From positions 339,964 through 403,963 of the forward strand of contig FN648885.1 of assembly GCA_000310025.1 (NCBI GenBank): a DNA stretch of 64,000 nt, given 5' to 3'. Position numbers and translations under genes: made by a program. This DNA is from Ectocarpus siliculosus. Lineage: Eukaryota > Sar > Phaeophyceae > Ectocarpales > Ectocarpaceae. Shown piece after piece: positions 32,034-43,617 of this stretch. The stretch's first letter is position 1; the number at the start of each line of letters is the position of its first letter. The notes under the pieces were generated by a model. That model did not search any database and had not been told where the DNA came from. It was given only the letters and a program-made list of their open reading frames with translations.

Positions 32034-35000
32034 GCCTCCACCCGACTTTTTTCGCTTCGAAGGAGGGTCATCTAGGCCTGGCCCAAGCTCCTCCATCTTG
32101 GCATCGAACACGTGCAACAGGTGCCTCGCAGCAATATGGACATCGCTCGTCTCGTCGGAGTTGTAGTGACAGGCGTTGCTGAAAACAAGACGGACTTCGT
32201 GGGCAAACTCGACCGTGTTCTGCAAGCAGAGGCAGCAGAAAACAGTGGCGGGGGGCACACGGTTGGGGGTGTTCGCTTCAGAATTTCAATCAACAAAAAA
32301 ACGAGAGGAAATGCGAGACACGGAAGCACGAAATGTCTACGCTTACCAGCCCCAAAGGCGAAAATTGCTCAGCTGCGTTCAACAAGAGGAAGCCGGGCAT
32401 GGATCGCGGTGCAGACGGGTGGTCATCCAGCCGCACGGCACTGACATTCATTTGGTTCGGCCGCCGTGAACGGCCGCCGTCGCGCGCCGGATGTACACGA
32501 CAACACGCGGTCACGAAAAGTCACGAAAATCGCAAATCCCCGGCGCGGGTGGGCTCTCAACTGTGCACCTCCTTACAGTACACGTTGCAGTCTGGATACC
32601 ACCGTAGCAGCGGTACTTTGTTGGATAGCCACAAATCAAGGATCAGAGTTTAGCCTCGGGGAGGGGGGGGGCGCCCATCACTATATACCTATTGTTGGCA
32701 TCGCATGAGGCACTCGCGCATTAGGGCTCTACGCCTCCTACTTCCAGCGCGAACTTCTTGAAACTATATTTTTCTTACGAGAGGCATGGTTCTGCTACGT
32801 CAAAACGCACTCCACAGCACAACGTTTCTCTCGTCAACCGAAGCCACGGGAGACGACAACATGTGCCGTTAACGAAACCAAACATCAAGCTACCTCGTGA
32901 TCCAACTAAAGGGGCACCAGCACAAGAAACAACACCCGGTCAAACCATCCAAAAGGCCGTACCTTGTACTCTCCGCTCTCCAGCTTTGATTTCACGGTGC
33001 CAAGATCCATCGGCCGTTTGATAATCGTGGTGTACTCCGGCAGGTTGAGCCCGACGTAGTCCACCGGCTCGTTGAACCACTCGCTCTTCCCTCGGATAGC
33101 CCGCAAGTTGTTCAACACCGTCACACAACGCCGCAGCCCGTGAGTGAGGTGCGTCGTGCCGTCATTGCCGATGTCGTTGATCAGCTTGGACGGCGTGCGG
33201 CTCACTCTCCGGCTAGGGGGTGCCGGCGTCTCCGACCCCGAGTCACCCGCCTTGGCCGACCCCCCGCCATCAGAAAAACCAGTACCCCCTACCGCGGCCG
33301 GCGAAAAGTGCTTCCCTCGGTTCGGCCCGTGCAGGCCGGGCGTGCTACTCGACCCCCCCCCCCCTGGTCTTTTCCCCGGCGGAGCCCCAGCCCCCGCCGT
33401 GCTGCTCGCGCGCCGGTGCTGCGCCTTCGCGACCTTCCGGTAGGCTCGGTAGACCTCTAGCTCTCGGTTGGCGCTGAGGCGGCCGGTGATGGTGAACGCT
33501 CCGTACACATTGTTCCCCTGCCCCTCCACGTTCCAGCCGCCCTCCGAGTTCTTGACGAACGCGATGTGGAGGTCCTTTTCCTCCACCTTGGACACCGGCT
33601 TGGGCGGTTGTCGCACCAAGAAGTGCCCCTGGTATTTCCCGGTGTGCGGAAATCGTACCACCCCCGTCCCCGCGCCGCCCCCTTCCACCATCCTGAACTC
33701 GAACGGGCTCGCGCGGTTCTTATCGGCAGCCTGCAGGTCCGCCTTGTTCATCGCCCAGTTGCCCGCGCACCGGTGCACTCCTGTCTTCTCGTCGACCTTG
33801 AAGAACCCCACCATGCAGGGCATCGATCCGGTCGGTAGCGGCAACGGCGGCGGCAGAGGAGGCCCGCCGCCACCCCAGGCCGGCGACGATCGATCCGGAA
33901 CGAAGTGCGCGGCAGACAACGCGCGTTCCACGTCCGCCTCGCTGCACTTTTGCGGCAAGCTTCGCCCCTGCGGCGCGCGGAACACCATCAATGGAGTGGA
34001 GTGCCTCCCCGCGGACCCTCCTCCGCTTCTCCCCGCCCCGGCCGCCGATTCACCCGCCCCGACAGCCGCCGCCGCCGCCGCCGCCGCCGTACCCCGTTCC
34101 TCCGCCTTCGGCAACAACTGCTGCTGGGAAGGGACGGGCGACTTGGACGGTGGCGAGGCGCGAGCGGGACGGGGCGTCGGTGAACTCCTCGTAGCGGACG
34201 CGAGCGCCGCCGCTAGCGCCGCCGTGGCGGCATCCGAAGCTCGAGCCGCGTGCTCGTCCACCTCTTGCCGTGGGGAAGAAGAAGCCGCTGGAGACGAGGA
34301 GGCGTTACGCGCCGCCACCGCCGCCGCCGGGGCCGGAGCCGGGGCCGCGGCGGGAGAAGCAACGGTGGTGAGAGCGGCGGCAGCGGCAGCGGCGGCCATA
34401 GCGGCAGCAGCGGCGGCAGCGGGACTGTGGCCACCGTTGCTCTCCACCGGCCCATTCCCATTCACTGCCGCCGTCGTCTCCTTGGTCGCGCTAGATTCTG
34501 CTGTTGTCGCCTTCTCCTTCGATTTTGCGCCCCCCTCCTTTGCTGCAAGCTCTTCCTTCGCCCCCTCCTCCTTTGCAAGCTCCTCCTTTGCCTCTGACCC
34601 CTCCACCTCCACCTCCGGCTCCTCTCTCTTCGATTCTCCCCCGTCCTCCTTCGGCGGTTCTTTGTCCTTGACGGTTGCCTCCGCCGCCGGCTTTTCTCCA
34701 CCAGCTTCCTCCGTACTCAACGCCTCCTTTGGCCCCTCCTGCTCCTGCTCCCTGCTCCCACCCCCCTCCGCCTCTCCCTCCACAGCTACTGGTGTGCTCG
34801 GTTTGGAAACGGTAGAACCTCCCCTCCCCTGATCCTCCTCCTCCTTCTCCTCCTCGTCATCTTCCGAGTCCGAGCTTGTCCCAGCCGCCACCTCCGAAGC
34901 TTCCTCCTCCCCCTGCCCCGCCGCGTCGACTTCCCCCGCGGACGCCGGTACCCGATCCGCCCCGTTAGAGGCCACGGCCGCGGAGGCGTTGTTCGTGGTG

Positions 35001-35110
35001 CTGTGGTTTGCCGCCGTGACCGCGGAAGCTGCTGCTGCTGCTGCGGATGGCGAGCTAACCGCTGTGGTGCCGTTTGACGCACTGGGGGCGGTGGTAGCGC
35101 CTTCTACCAT
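30572..35110 (-). CDS. BET-family chromatin reader (one bromodomain plus NET domain)
   Basis: Three minus-strand exons join in phase: 35110-32963, 32219-31590 and 31120-30572 (1108 aa). BET proteins bind acetyl-lysine on histones and recruit transcription factors. The bromodomain spans about 662-762: [20 protein letters not shown], then [18 protein letters not shown], where Asn736 is the acetyl-lysine-binding residue. The NET domain is about 1023-1086 ([18 protein letters not shown], ending [11 protein letters not shown]). Between them are Lys-rich and polyglycine/Asn stretches, a polyproline run and an Ala/Lys coiled segment. Residues 1-370 are low-complexity Ala/Glu/Ser. Residues of roughly 385-590 form an unusual folded module with two similar motifs (GKYQGHFLV and [13 protein letters not shown]) that I do not recognise. 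One bromodomain plus NET resembles plant GTE proteins more than animal double-bromodomain BETs. The start is the ATG of [10 protein letters not shown]; the frame is open further upstream. Confidence 0.93.
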
Positions 35111-38100
35111 GCCGAAGCTGCCGGTAGCGAGCGATAGAGGAACGGGTTGATTTCTTTCAGGCAAGGAGATCACCAACCCATGTGTGTGTGTGTGCGTGTT
35201 TGGATGCAGAGGTAAGGTAACGAGCACCACCACGTTAGGTACATAGCCGATCAGAAGGCGCTGGCGGTAACGGCTATCATAAGCGTCGCATGGCTGCTGT
35301 TTTTTAAAAAGGCACCCGGCTGCTGTTTTCAGTTTTCAAAAAACAGGCGAAGGAACCGATGGTATGTGGGGGGAAGGAGCGCGAAACGTCCGAAAAGTAC
35401 AACGTGCTCGCTGGTATTGTGTGCTTGATCAAACCAATGAGGCAGTCTTCTGTAGCGAAGGGCGTGAAAACTGACGAGATAAGATATGTCGGGAGATCGC
35501 GGGAGGCGACAGCAGTAGCAGAGTACGGCGAGTGCTTTTCTTGGCTCTCTTTTTTGAAAGGAGGAAACCGACTCATGGCGCTCGGCTGGCAAAAATCAGT
35601 GAAGCCGAGAATTTGTGCGAGACGCACCGGCTGCTAGCCCGTCGTGTCTAGGACAGCAGTGAACCAACGCCCACGCCAACGAGACAAGCACTCTTAATAT
35701 TGATGGACAAGGATGAGTCAACCACGGAGGTGGTAAATAAACCGTTGCCATCGCAGTGTCACGTGTTGCCGCCAGCCTACGGTTCTCGCGCTCACTGCTG
35801 TGTGTGTCTCTCTCTGCGCCTCAAGAGAGGTCAACACTCAACAAGGAACCGCTCCGCGTCGCCCAAAAAAACAGACGAGACACAAAACACCGTGCAAAAA
35901 GCACGCAGACAAAAGGAAAACAGAGGCCAGCTTGGGCGCTTCCGCGCGTGAGCTGGATGGATGGCAGAGTACCAGGCGCTGGGCTCACCTCTTCGCCTTT
36001 AGTGGCGATTCAGTTGAGGAATTGGCTACGGGAGTCGACGCCGACAAGTCGGCGGTCATCTTATGCGTCCCGAGTCCCCAAGCTGAGGTCGCCGCCATCA
36101 CCAGCGCACGCCCCACACCGACCAGGAAGAGACAAAAGTGCTCGCCGCTCTAGACGGTGTCAAGCGAGAGTCGATCAATCCGATGACACGGCCGGTCCTT
36201 CGTTCCGAACCAGGGTGTCTCCCGCGTTCCCTCTGCACCGGGGGGGATCAACGCGCCTCGAGCCGAGAGACCCAAGTTTTCGTGGCGCTCTCCGCTCTGG
36301 TCGAAAAACAACCCCAAAATCAAAGTGACTGACAAAATGAACAGGAGATTTCGGCCCCACTCTCTCAGAAACGCTCCGAACTGCCCCCGATGAGTCTTGA
36401 CTCGAAAATGAAGGCGCCTCGCCGCAAAAATAATAGAAACGGGCCGATCCGCAACAGCGGGGACACAGGAGAAGTCCTCCGGATCACGGGCGTCGAGCGC
36501 TCTCGGTAGCCGTCGCCGCAGCAGGCCCACACGCTTCCCGGGCGTCACGCCACGCTTTTCTTTTTTTTTTTTTCCTCCTCCCGGGGAATTATTCCCGCCT
36601 ACTCTCAAATGAAGATGTTTTTTCCAAACGGGGGGGATGAATGGATGAATGAAAGCGTGTGTGGCTCGTTGTTGTACAGTCGTTGTGTCTTTTTCTTGAT
36701 TTTCGGTTCTTTAAATCTAGTGCTGCGTCAGATTTGATTGGCGCGAACTTCTAACTTGGGTGGTATGTGTCACGCGAGAGGTAGAGGTTTACCCCCTTCG
36801 CTACCTGCCGCGCGCTCACGCACGTGGGAGAATACAGGAGTTGAGTGAGAGAGCTCTACCGCATGTCCCTTGGTTGGGTCTTCCACGGCCGTGTTTCCTT
36901 GCTTCCAGCGCCGAGGACGCCTGCATCTTCACGCGGTGGTTTCGCCACCTTTTTTTTTTTTATCATAAATCATGGATTTTTTCTGTCCTCCAACTTCAAG
37001 TTCCGAGGCGGAACTTCGGCACACGGCCAGAGGGAGCAATCAGCAGGACTTTTACGCTACGTCCCGTTTCGTGCTTGTTGTACAGTAGTCATAGCACATG
37101 GGGTCGCACTCTACGCGGGCAATACACCGGCACATGCTGCTGCTATTTCGATCTCTACACCCAAACCATTCCCCCACATATACGATTCTTCCTGGTGGTA
37201 GAACGCATACGTCATTGGTACACGTGTCGCACACACACGCCTCCTCCGTGGTGGCGCATCTGAAAAAAAACTCAGCAAGTAGGTGCTGCTCCCGCTGTGG
37301 CCTTCTCCGCCCACAAGAGAACATCAGCGAGAGGAATGGGGGGTGTCCAGAAGAGCGCCCTTTTTGCCTCAAAGGGCAATTAGTTCATGGTGATACGTGC
37401 TGCTATAACTTGGAAGCATTGTTTTTCCTCTCTCTGTGGTTCAAGTTTTATTGTGGATTGTTGTTGTTGTTGTTGTTATGTTGTGTGGATGGATGATGAT
37501 GGAGCCTGTAGACTATTATTTATTGGAGACCTCTCTGCCTCCGGGGATCATGGTCCAAAGACAAGTTTTAAGGTTGAAACCGTATTTATCCATACGCACA
37601 GAGTGGTGATGGTCGCAATTTTTTCATTTTCTGATCACACCTACTATAATACCACGCACCTCACATTTTTGCTCAATGAAAACATCGGCTAATGCTTGTC
37701 ATCATCGAACGAACGCTTCAACCACAGAATGCGCCGCCACCCCTTCATTACGAACTTGAAGGTTTAGACAATGAAAAGAGATAACAACTCTCACCCCACG
37801 CCCACACCTGAAACCTACATCCTCTGTTGGTTCCTGCTCCGAGGATATAATAAGCTGCGAGGGTTGCCCAAAACAAGAGCGAGCATATTCTTCACTACTA
37901 AGTGACGCGGTGTTTGGCGGTTTCGCTTTATGGCAAGGATGCCGTGGCTAACATGCCGTGACTAACATCAGAAGACTTCAGCGCGAGGGGGGCATCAAAG
38001 CTGGCTAGTTAAAAACAAACGGCCTCTCACGTTTTCAACATCCTATTGCTTCAACAAGTCGTATTGGGCTTGCCCATCAACTCGTCATGACCAACAACAA

Positions 38101-38307
38101 TCCACTAAATGTAGCGCCTCTCTCACTTCCCGTTGGCAGCAATGCGGACGACAATCATTTACACGGCGACATGCTGTGTGATGGGAGACTACAGCACGCA
38201 CAAACAAAACCAAAGTACCGTTACACGAATTCGCACGACAACAAGCTGAACCTCAAACCATGAAGCAAACATTCTCCACCGCCACGCACGTCTAACGAAC
38301 AACCACA
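35111..38307. other. 3.2-kb intergenic region
   Basis: This lies between the BET start and the glutathione synthetase stop, both genes on the minus strand. It should contain the BET promoter and the 3' end of glutathione synthetase. A minus-strand open frame at 36150-36608 has a hydrophobic stretch (NLLFILSVTLILGLFF) but no family signature and no matching splice partner, so it is not called. I see nothing else in it. Confidence 0.45.
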
Positions 38308-41300
38308 TCAACTAGCCTTTCCTCGTCCACCGACAATGGGCGAGCTCAACACCGCGTACCCCGTGGCCACGCCACCCTCGTCTGTGCCCTCCATCTTGGT
38401 CCTGACCAAGTACCCCGCGTACTCGTTCAGCAACTCCTTGCCCTCCCCGCCGCCCAGGTACGTGCCGTACACCCCTAGCTCGCTGATCGAATCCCCGGAC
38501 ACACACTTCCCGCGGTTCACCATAACGGCGGGCTGCGTCTTGGGGAAGATCCGCTGCATCAGGACGAAGCTGCGCAGCTCGTCGTCCGTGGCGCCGCCGG
38601 CGTCCAGCTTGCTCTTGAGCTCCGGCCCGTAGAGGTTGTTGCCCCCGCCCTCCCGCTGCGGCTTCAGCACGTACCGGTCCGGGTGGGCCACCGCGTCCGC
38701 CGTCGCGGCGGCGTCGCCGTCCGGCCCGACCGAGTACAAGCCTGCGAAGCAGCGCCGAACCGCGGCGCTCTCGCTTGCCCCGAGGAACCGCTCCACCTGG
38801 TACACGATGATGTCAAGCACGGAGACCAAAGAAGCGGAATGCGATTCGGGCCCGTCAATTGTGTCCATTGGGGGGGCGTGCATGTTGTCGTGGCCACAGA
38901 GACGGGAACTAAAACGGGTGCGAATACCGTATATAGGTCGCATGAGAGAGCACACCCCATGGACTGGATTTCAAAGTTTGATTACTCCACGACGAAGAGG
39001 ATGCCAAATCGCTTGATGCGTTTTTTGGAAGCTCTCGACGAAACGGTTCCAACGCCGCTGCCATTGTCCGCACCGTCAATATTTTTCGTGCGGAGTAATC
39101 GAACTTTGACAATCGGTCGATGGGGTGAGCATATGAGCATCCTATGCGATCTATGATAGTTCAGCATAACCCAGTAGGAGGAACAAGTGTGCGTTAGGTA
39201 CGATTAGTGTTGCCGCCACACCCAGCACCCAGCCACCCCCAACCCTAGTCGCTTGAGCTTGAACTCCAAGACATGCCGTGCTCTTCCTCTGGAAGTAGCG
39301 TCCGCGAGCGATAGTCATGGCCTCCACATAGCAGGACGCCTCCGCATACAACACATAACTACCGGCATCAATTTGTCTAAATGATGTTCTCCACCGAATG
39401 TCGGGCCCAACCGCTGCCGAGCACAACTTTTCAACCAACACCCGTACGCAAAGCCGCTGTCTCTCCTTGCTCTAGACGAATAACCTCACCTGCCCCTCCT
39501 GCGCCAGCACTTGCTGCACTTTCTTCGTGCCGGCCAGGTGGTACCCTATGCTCGGGCTCTTGATCGCCGTCGATCGTTCCAGCTTCAACCGAGCGTCCCA
39601 CTCCGCCCGCCCGAAGTAGTCGTTGGGAGCGTACCCCGCCCGGAAGTAAACCACCGCTATCTCGACGGCGCCGCCGTCGACCGTCAACGTCCCGTCCTCG
39701 CCCAAGACACCGCTGGCTTCGATCTAGGATACGGATCGCGAGATGTGCACACGCCGCACCGCCATGCGATTTTATACAGAGGCAATCGGGTTGTGCGATG
39801 GAAAGCTCCGGTGATGGCACAGAACTGGCCGTCAAGAAAATCACAGCCATCCTCAGCGTGTCCGCACGCCGCCTGGACCGGAATACCCTAACCTCAGGTG
39901 CTGGCTACATAATTTCCTTGGAATCTTTGTGTACATATACCGGCTACGGGGTATTGGCAATGTTTCGTTGAGGAATTACTTCACGAGGGCGTGCTTGAAA
40001 GTCCGCAAGAGGCTCCGAACACACCCAGAACCAATCGAATCGAAGGGTCTGCCTACACGCATACAACACCCAGCCCGTGTCGGCCCGCAATCAAATGTCT
40101 ACGATTCCCGCCGTGCTATTCACACATGCGTCTTTCGAGCGCACAATGATACCTACTAGCGCTACCGTGGGCTACTTCGCACCTAGTAAAAGTAGCAAAA
40201 ACAATTATCATCACCGGCAACATTGCCATCTCCCACCAACGCCTTCGATCGGTGCCGACATCATGGTCACCCGTCACCCCAGACCACCTCCAACAACACT
40301 TGCCGCCACGTTTTCATTCACGGCACGCACCAATACCACCAACCTTTCCTTGATGTGTATCGACTGTCTCTGATTCCCCGGGGGGCCCGTCTCACCTCTG
40401 CGAGCGACATGCGCACCACGCGCACGCCGTGATGGTCCCAGAGGTTCATCTCCAACAGCCTCTGGTCCACCGCGTTCGTCTCCCCGGGCTGCACCACGAA
40501 CAGCACCACCGCGTCCGGCTTACCATAGCACTTGTGCGCCTCGGCTAGCGCCTTGGGCAGCGCCGTCAGGGTCGGGTTCTGGGGGATCAGCTCCCCCAGC
40601 CCACCGTCTCCGGCGGCCGTGGTAGTAGTTGTGTCGATCCCGACAGAGGCAGCGTGGTCTCTGATGGCCTTCCCTGCGCTGGAGGGCTCGTCGCCGAAGC
40701 GGCTGAGGAGGTGGCGGTGCAGCCTTGCGGTGAGGGCGCTCATGCACCCGAATGAAGAGGCGATTGTGTTAAGCTCAACCTTTTTCCGGGGGGGGGGGGG
40801 TCGACAAGGGTGCAAAGGGCGGATCGAACAGCCTCGGTCAGACAGAGATGAGGGGCCGCGCTGACGAGGAGTGAGGAAGCAAGTGTTCATGAATTGCGAG
40901 AGTGTCGAGAGGTCGACAGGAGTGTTGACCTCATGGCATTCAGGAGCGTAGGGACACCCCCCCGTCATGTTCGGCATCGAGATTACACGAACGCGTAAAA
41001 CGCACACCACCACGTTGTGCTGCAACAAACCGTCTTTGTCACGATCAACACGCGGTTTTCTCCACTCAGTTCACCCCTCCGGTGACCTCCAAAGCACAGC
41101 AGTAGGCGGAAGACACCTCCTCCAACAAGTGACCAGCTTCTACCTTGCCGCAAATGTTTGATCTGGATAGATATTTTAAAAGTAGCAGTACCAGCCATCG
41201 TCCGTGAAACGGGCCTCGTTCTCAACAAAGTACCAGCCCCCCTTCGCTCGCGGACGCGGATCTGTGAAGAGTGCAGTGTTCCACAATACAGTGAGGTTCC

Positions 41301-43373
41301 TGTTGTTTGAGGCCGGAGATATATGGCCGGTTGCCCTGTATTAAGGCCGGTGAAATCGCTCGGCACATCTGAAATACTCAAGTTGCCTCATATTCTGAGA
41401 ACAGTGCCGGGTGCCCGCTAATGTAGAAGGCCGTCGTTTGCCCTTCGACCATAGCGGCCTCAAACAGGGACCGCTATTGTGCGGTGCGTTGAACCTTCTG
41501 GTCTCTTGAGTGTGGCTTACCTGGAGCAAGTGTGGGGCTGTCACTCCGTCCTCGGGAACGTGCAGCATGTAGTCCGACCGGTTGATTGCAAGGCACACCG
41601 GCTGCCGTGGCCCTCCCTCCGCCTCGATGGTCTCGTGGATGCGCACCAGCTCCGAGGTGAAGTCGTCCCCGGCCTGCCGTGTGATTGATACAGGGCGCAA
41701 CGATTCGTGCAGCCATTGATCGAGTGTGTTGCAAAATCCAGGGCACAACAAAATGCGGTGGATGTATTCCGTTACCCGCAATCGGGCTGAGGAGTGTATC
41801 CTAGATGAAAACGCCAACATTTATGGAAACCCTGCGAAAAGTCAATGGTGCCAGCCATCATTGCACACCGAGCCATGTCCCTGACACATGCCGGCAGCAT
41901 GATGGTCCCGTTAGACGGTACGCGTAGCGCGTGATCGCGGTATCTTGTGATCTTCCTGTCTATACGGTAAACGAAATCTAAACCTCGTGATGCGACCGAT
42001 ACACCTGTGACGCATTTATTTGCGGGTAGGCCTTGTCTCTGTTCGGGACGAGTGTGACTTCAGAAGGTACAAAGGTACTACCATCACGAGAAATGTACGT
42101 ACCCCGCGGCCCAGCTTTCACGCAATCGGTAGCTTGTACTGCTGTACCACAACAGACGCTACAACACACCAGCGGGGTCTACTCTTGTACCCAAGACGTA
42201 CAGACAGCGAGACGGGCGTTTTGATCCTCTCTCTTGCCTCCGTCTGTCTCTCCAGGGGGTCTCTTCTCTCGTCCAAAATCGACACTCTCGTACACACAAC
42301 CACATCAAGTCCAGGATAACGACATGCCACGAGGAGGAGATATCACATGAGGGACACTCACTATTACATAGTACATGCAATGGCTCTGGCGACTCGTCTA
42401 CCATTGCAAGTACGCTGAACCCTGAGGCTTGAAGGCCGGAACTTTCTTCGAGTATGTACTGCTTTAGTCTCCTCCGCGAACCCCCTCAAACTACCCCGTT
42501 CGCCCGTGGACTTCAAGTGTCCCAGGGTTTCTTGTACGGCGAAAACTACATAAGCCTGATGCCGTTCTGTTTGGCATTCGTTCAGCGCAGTAGTAGTAGT
42601 GTACATGTACACAGAGTACCCCAGTCGACTCTCTACTTCAACAAACTCACGCACTCACCAGAACATCTTTCAGGACCTCCTTGAGCCACGGCCCGTCGCG
42701 GCTGATCCTGTCGACCAGGGTGTTGAACAAAGGAGCAAGGACCTTGGTTTGCTCGTAGGAGTCTGCGGGCAGAGCTGGAAAAAGCGGGGCAACCGCCGTA
42801 AACCGTAAACCGTAAACCGCCGGTCAGACTTCAAAGTACATGAACACATGAACAGCAGTGGTTTCGGACAAAAGAGGGCTCGGCAAAGAGCACAGCTGTG
42901 GTGATCTTCATCGCACCAAGATAGATAGCAGTAGCACGACACAAAGCACGGCTATCATCTGGGTATTGCAATCGGGTTGAATGGGTGAGGGCCGGCAGTC
43001 GCGCTTCAACAGGGTTGTGTGTTCAACCAGTGCATCGTTCGCCTTGAGCATCGAGCGCCGTACATGTATGTGCCTCACCGTAAGGTAGTAGACTGAAGGG
43101 CAAGTGCGTGCTGGTGAAGAGGCCCTTGTCGTCGTTGACCACCATACCGAGGCCGTTAGTCGCCGACCAAGCTACCGCGTGCTCCAGCAACGCACGAGGT
43201 ACACCATCCTCGCCTCCAGACGGGGACGCCATCATCGACCTCGTTCCTGCTCTAGCAGTAGCGCCTCTCGCTGTCGTGGTGGGTGGTTTAGACGCCGCAA
43301 GGACCAAGAATCCCTGGGTTCGATGAGAAAGCCACGCAAGCGATAGCAGTGAGGTCAGCAAAGTGGTTCTCAT
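38308..43373 (-). CDS. GSS: eukaryotic-type glutathione synthetase
   Basis: Six minus-strand exons join in phase: 43373-43079, 42774-42659, 41673-41521, 40779-40396, 39723-39490 and 38796-38308 (556 aa). The enzyme joins gamma-glutamylcysteine and glycine using ATP, the last step of glutathione synthesis. Signatures in order: LAINRSDYMLH, VELNTIASSFG (189-199), VAVVYFRAGYAPNDYF, GYHLAGTKKVQQ, FAGLYSVGPDG, the ATP-grasp VLKPQREGGGNNLYG (437-451), LGVYGTYL, and a C-terminal RTKMEGTDEGGVATGYAVL. The protein is about 80 residues longer than the human enzyme because of an N-terminal extension: a hydrophobic signal-like segment (MRTTLLTSLLSLAWLSHR) followed by TQG-FLVLAA and a basic Thr/Ala-rich stretch. 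Such a layout resembles the bipartite plastid leader of algae with complex plastids; this is inference. The start is the first in-frame ATG; a second at 43235 would give the enzyme without the leader. Intron 5 carries MITE copy M1. Confidence 0.96.
38951..39129 (-). mobile_element. MITE-like element, family M1, second copy
   Basis: It starts CACACCCCATGGACTGGATT and ends, on the other strand, CTCACCCCATCGACCGATTG; both ends then continue into an AAAGTT(C/T)GATTACTCC block. The internal ACGACGAAGAGGATGCC matches the element at 1303-1477, which lies in the reverse orientation. It sits in the last intron of glutathione synthetase. Confidence 0.75.
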
Positions 43374-43617
43374 ACCGCCCGCGAGAGAGGCGCGCGGCAC
43401 GTTGCTTGCCGGAGAGCGGGTAGAGAGACGGGACAATTCTCTCACCTCTCACCGAGCAAAATTCTGGAACAAAACGTAGATATCATGCGGCGCGATTAGC
43501 AATGATTTAGGAGATCAGTTCAGATGCCGTCATGCCGTGAGTGAGCGTTGCGGGGAACGGTTGGGTCTATTGCAGCACACCCGAGATCTGTTGGGTGGAC
43601 TTCACGCCAGACCGAGC
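43374..43617. promoter_or_regulatory. candidate bidirectional promoter
   Basis: Only 244 bp separate the start codons of glutathione synthetase (-) and the serine/acidic protein gene (+). Both promoters should lie here. No named motif was identified. Confidence 0.5.

Noticed and set aside
33468-34832. 454-codon plus-strand open frame rich in Ala and Ser
   Set aside because: It is an exact antisense shadow of the low-complexity first exon of the BET protein.
36150-36608. Minus-strand frame with one hydrophobic stretch
   Set aside because: No family signature, no supported splice partner, and composition like the flanking intergenic DNA.
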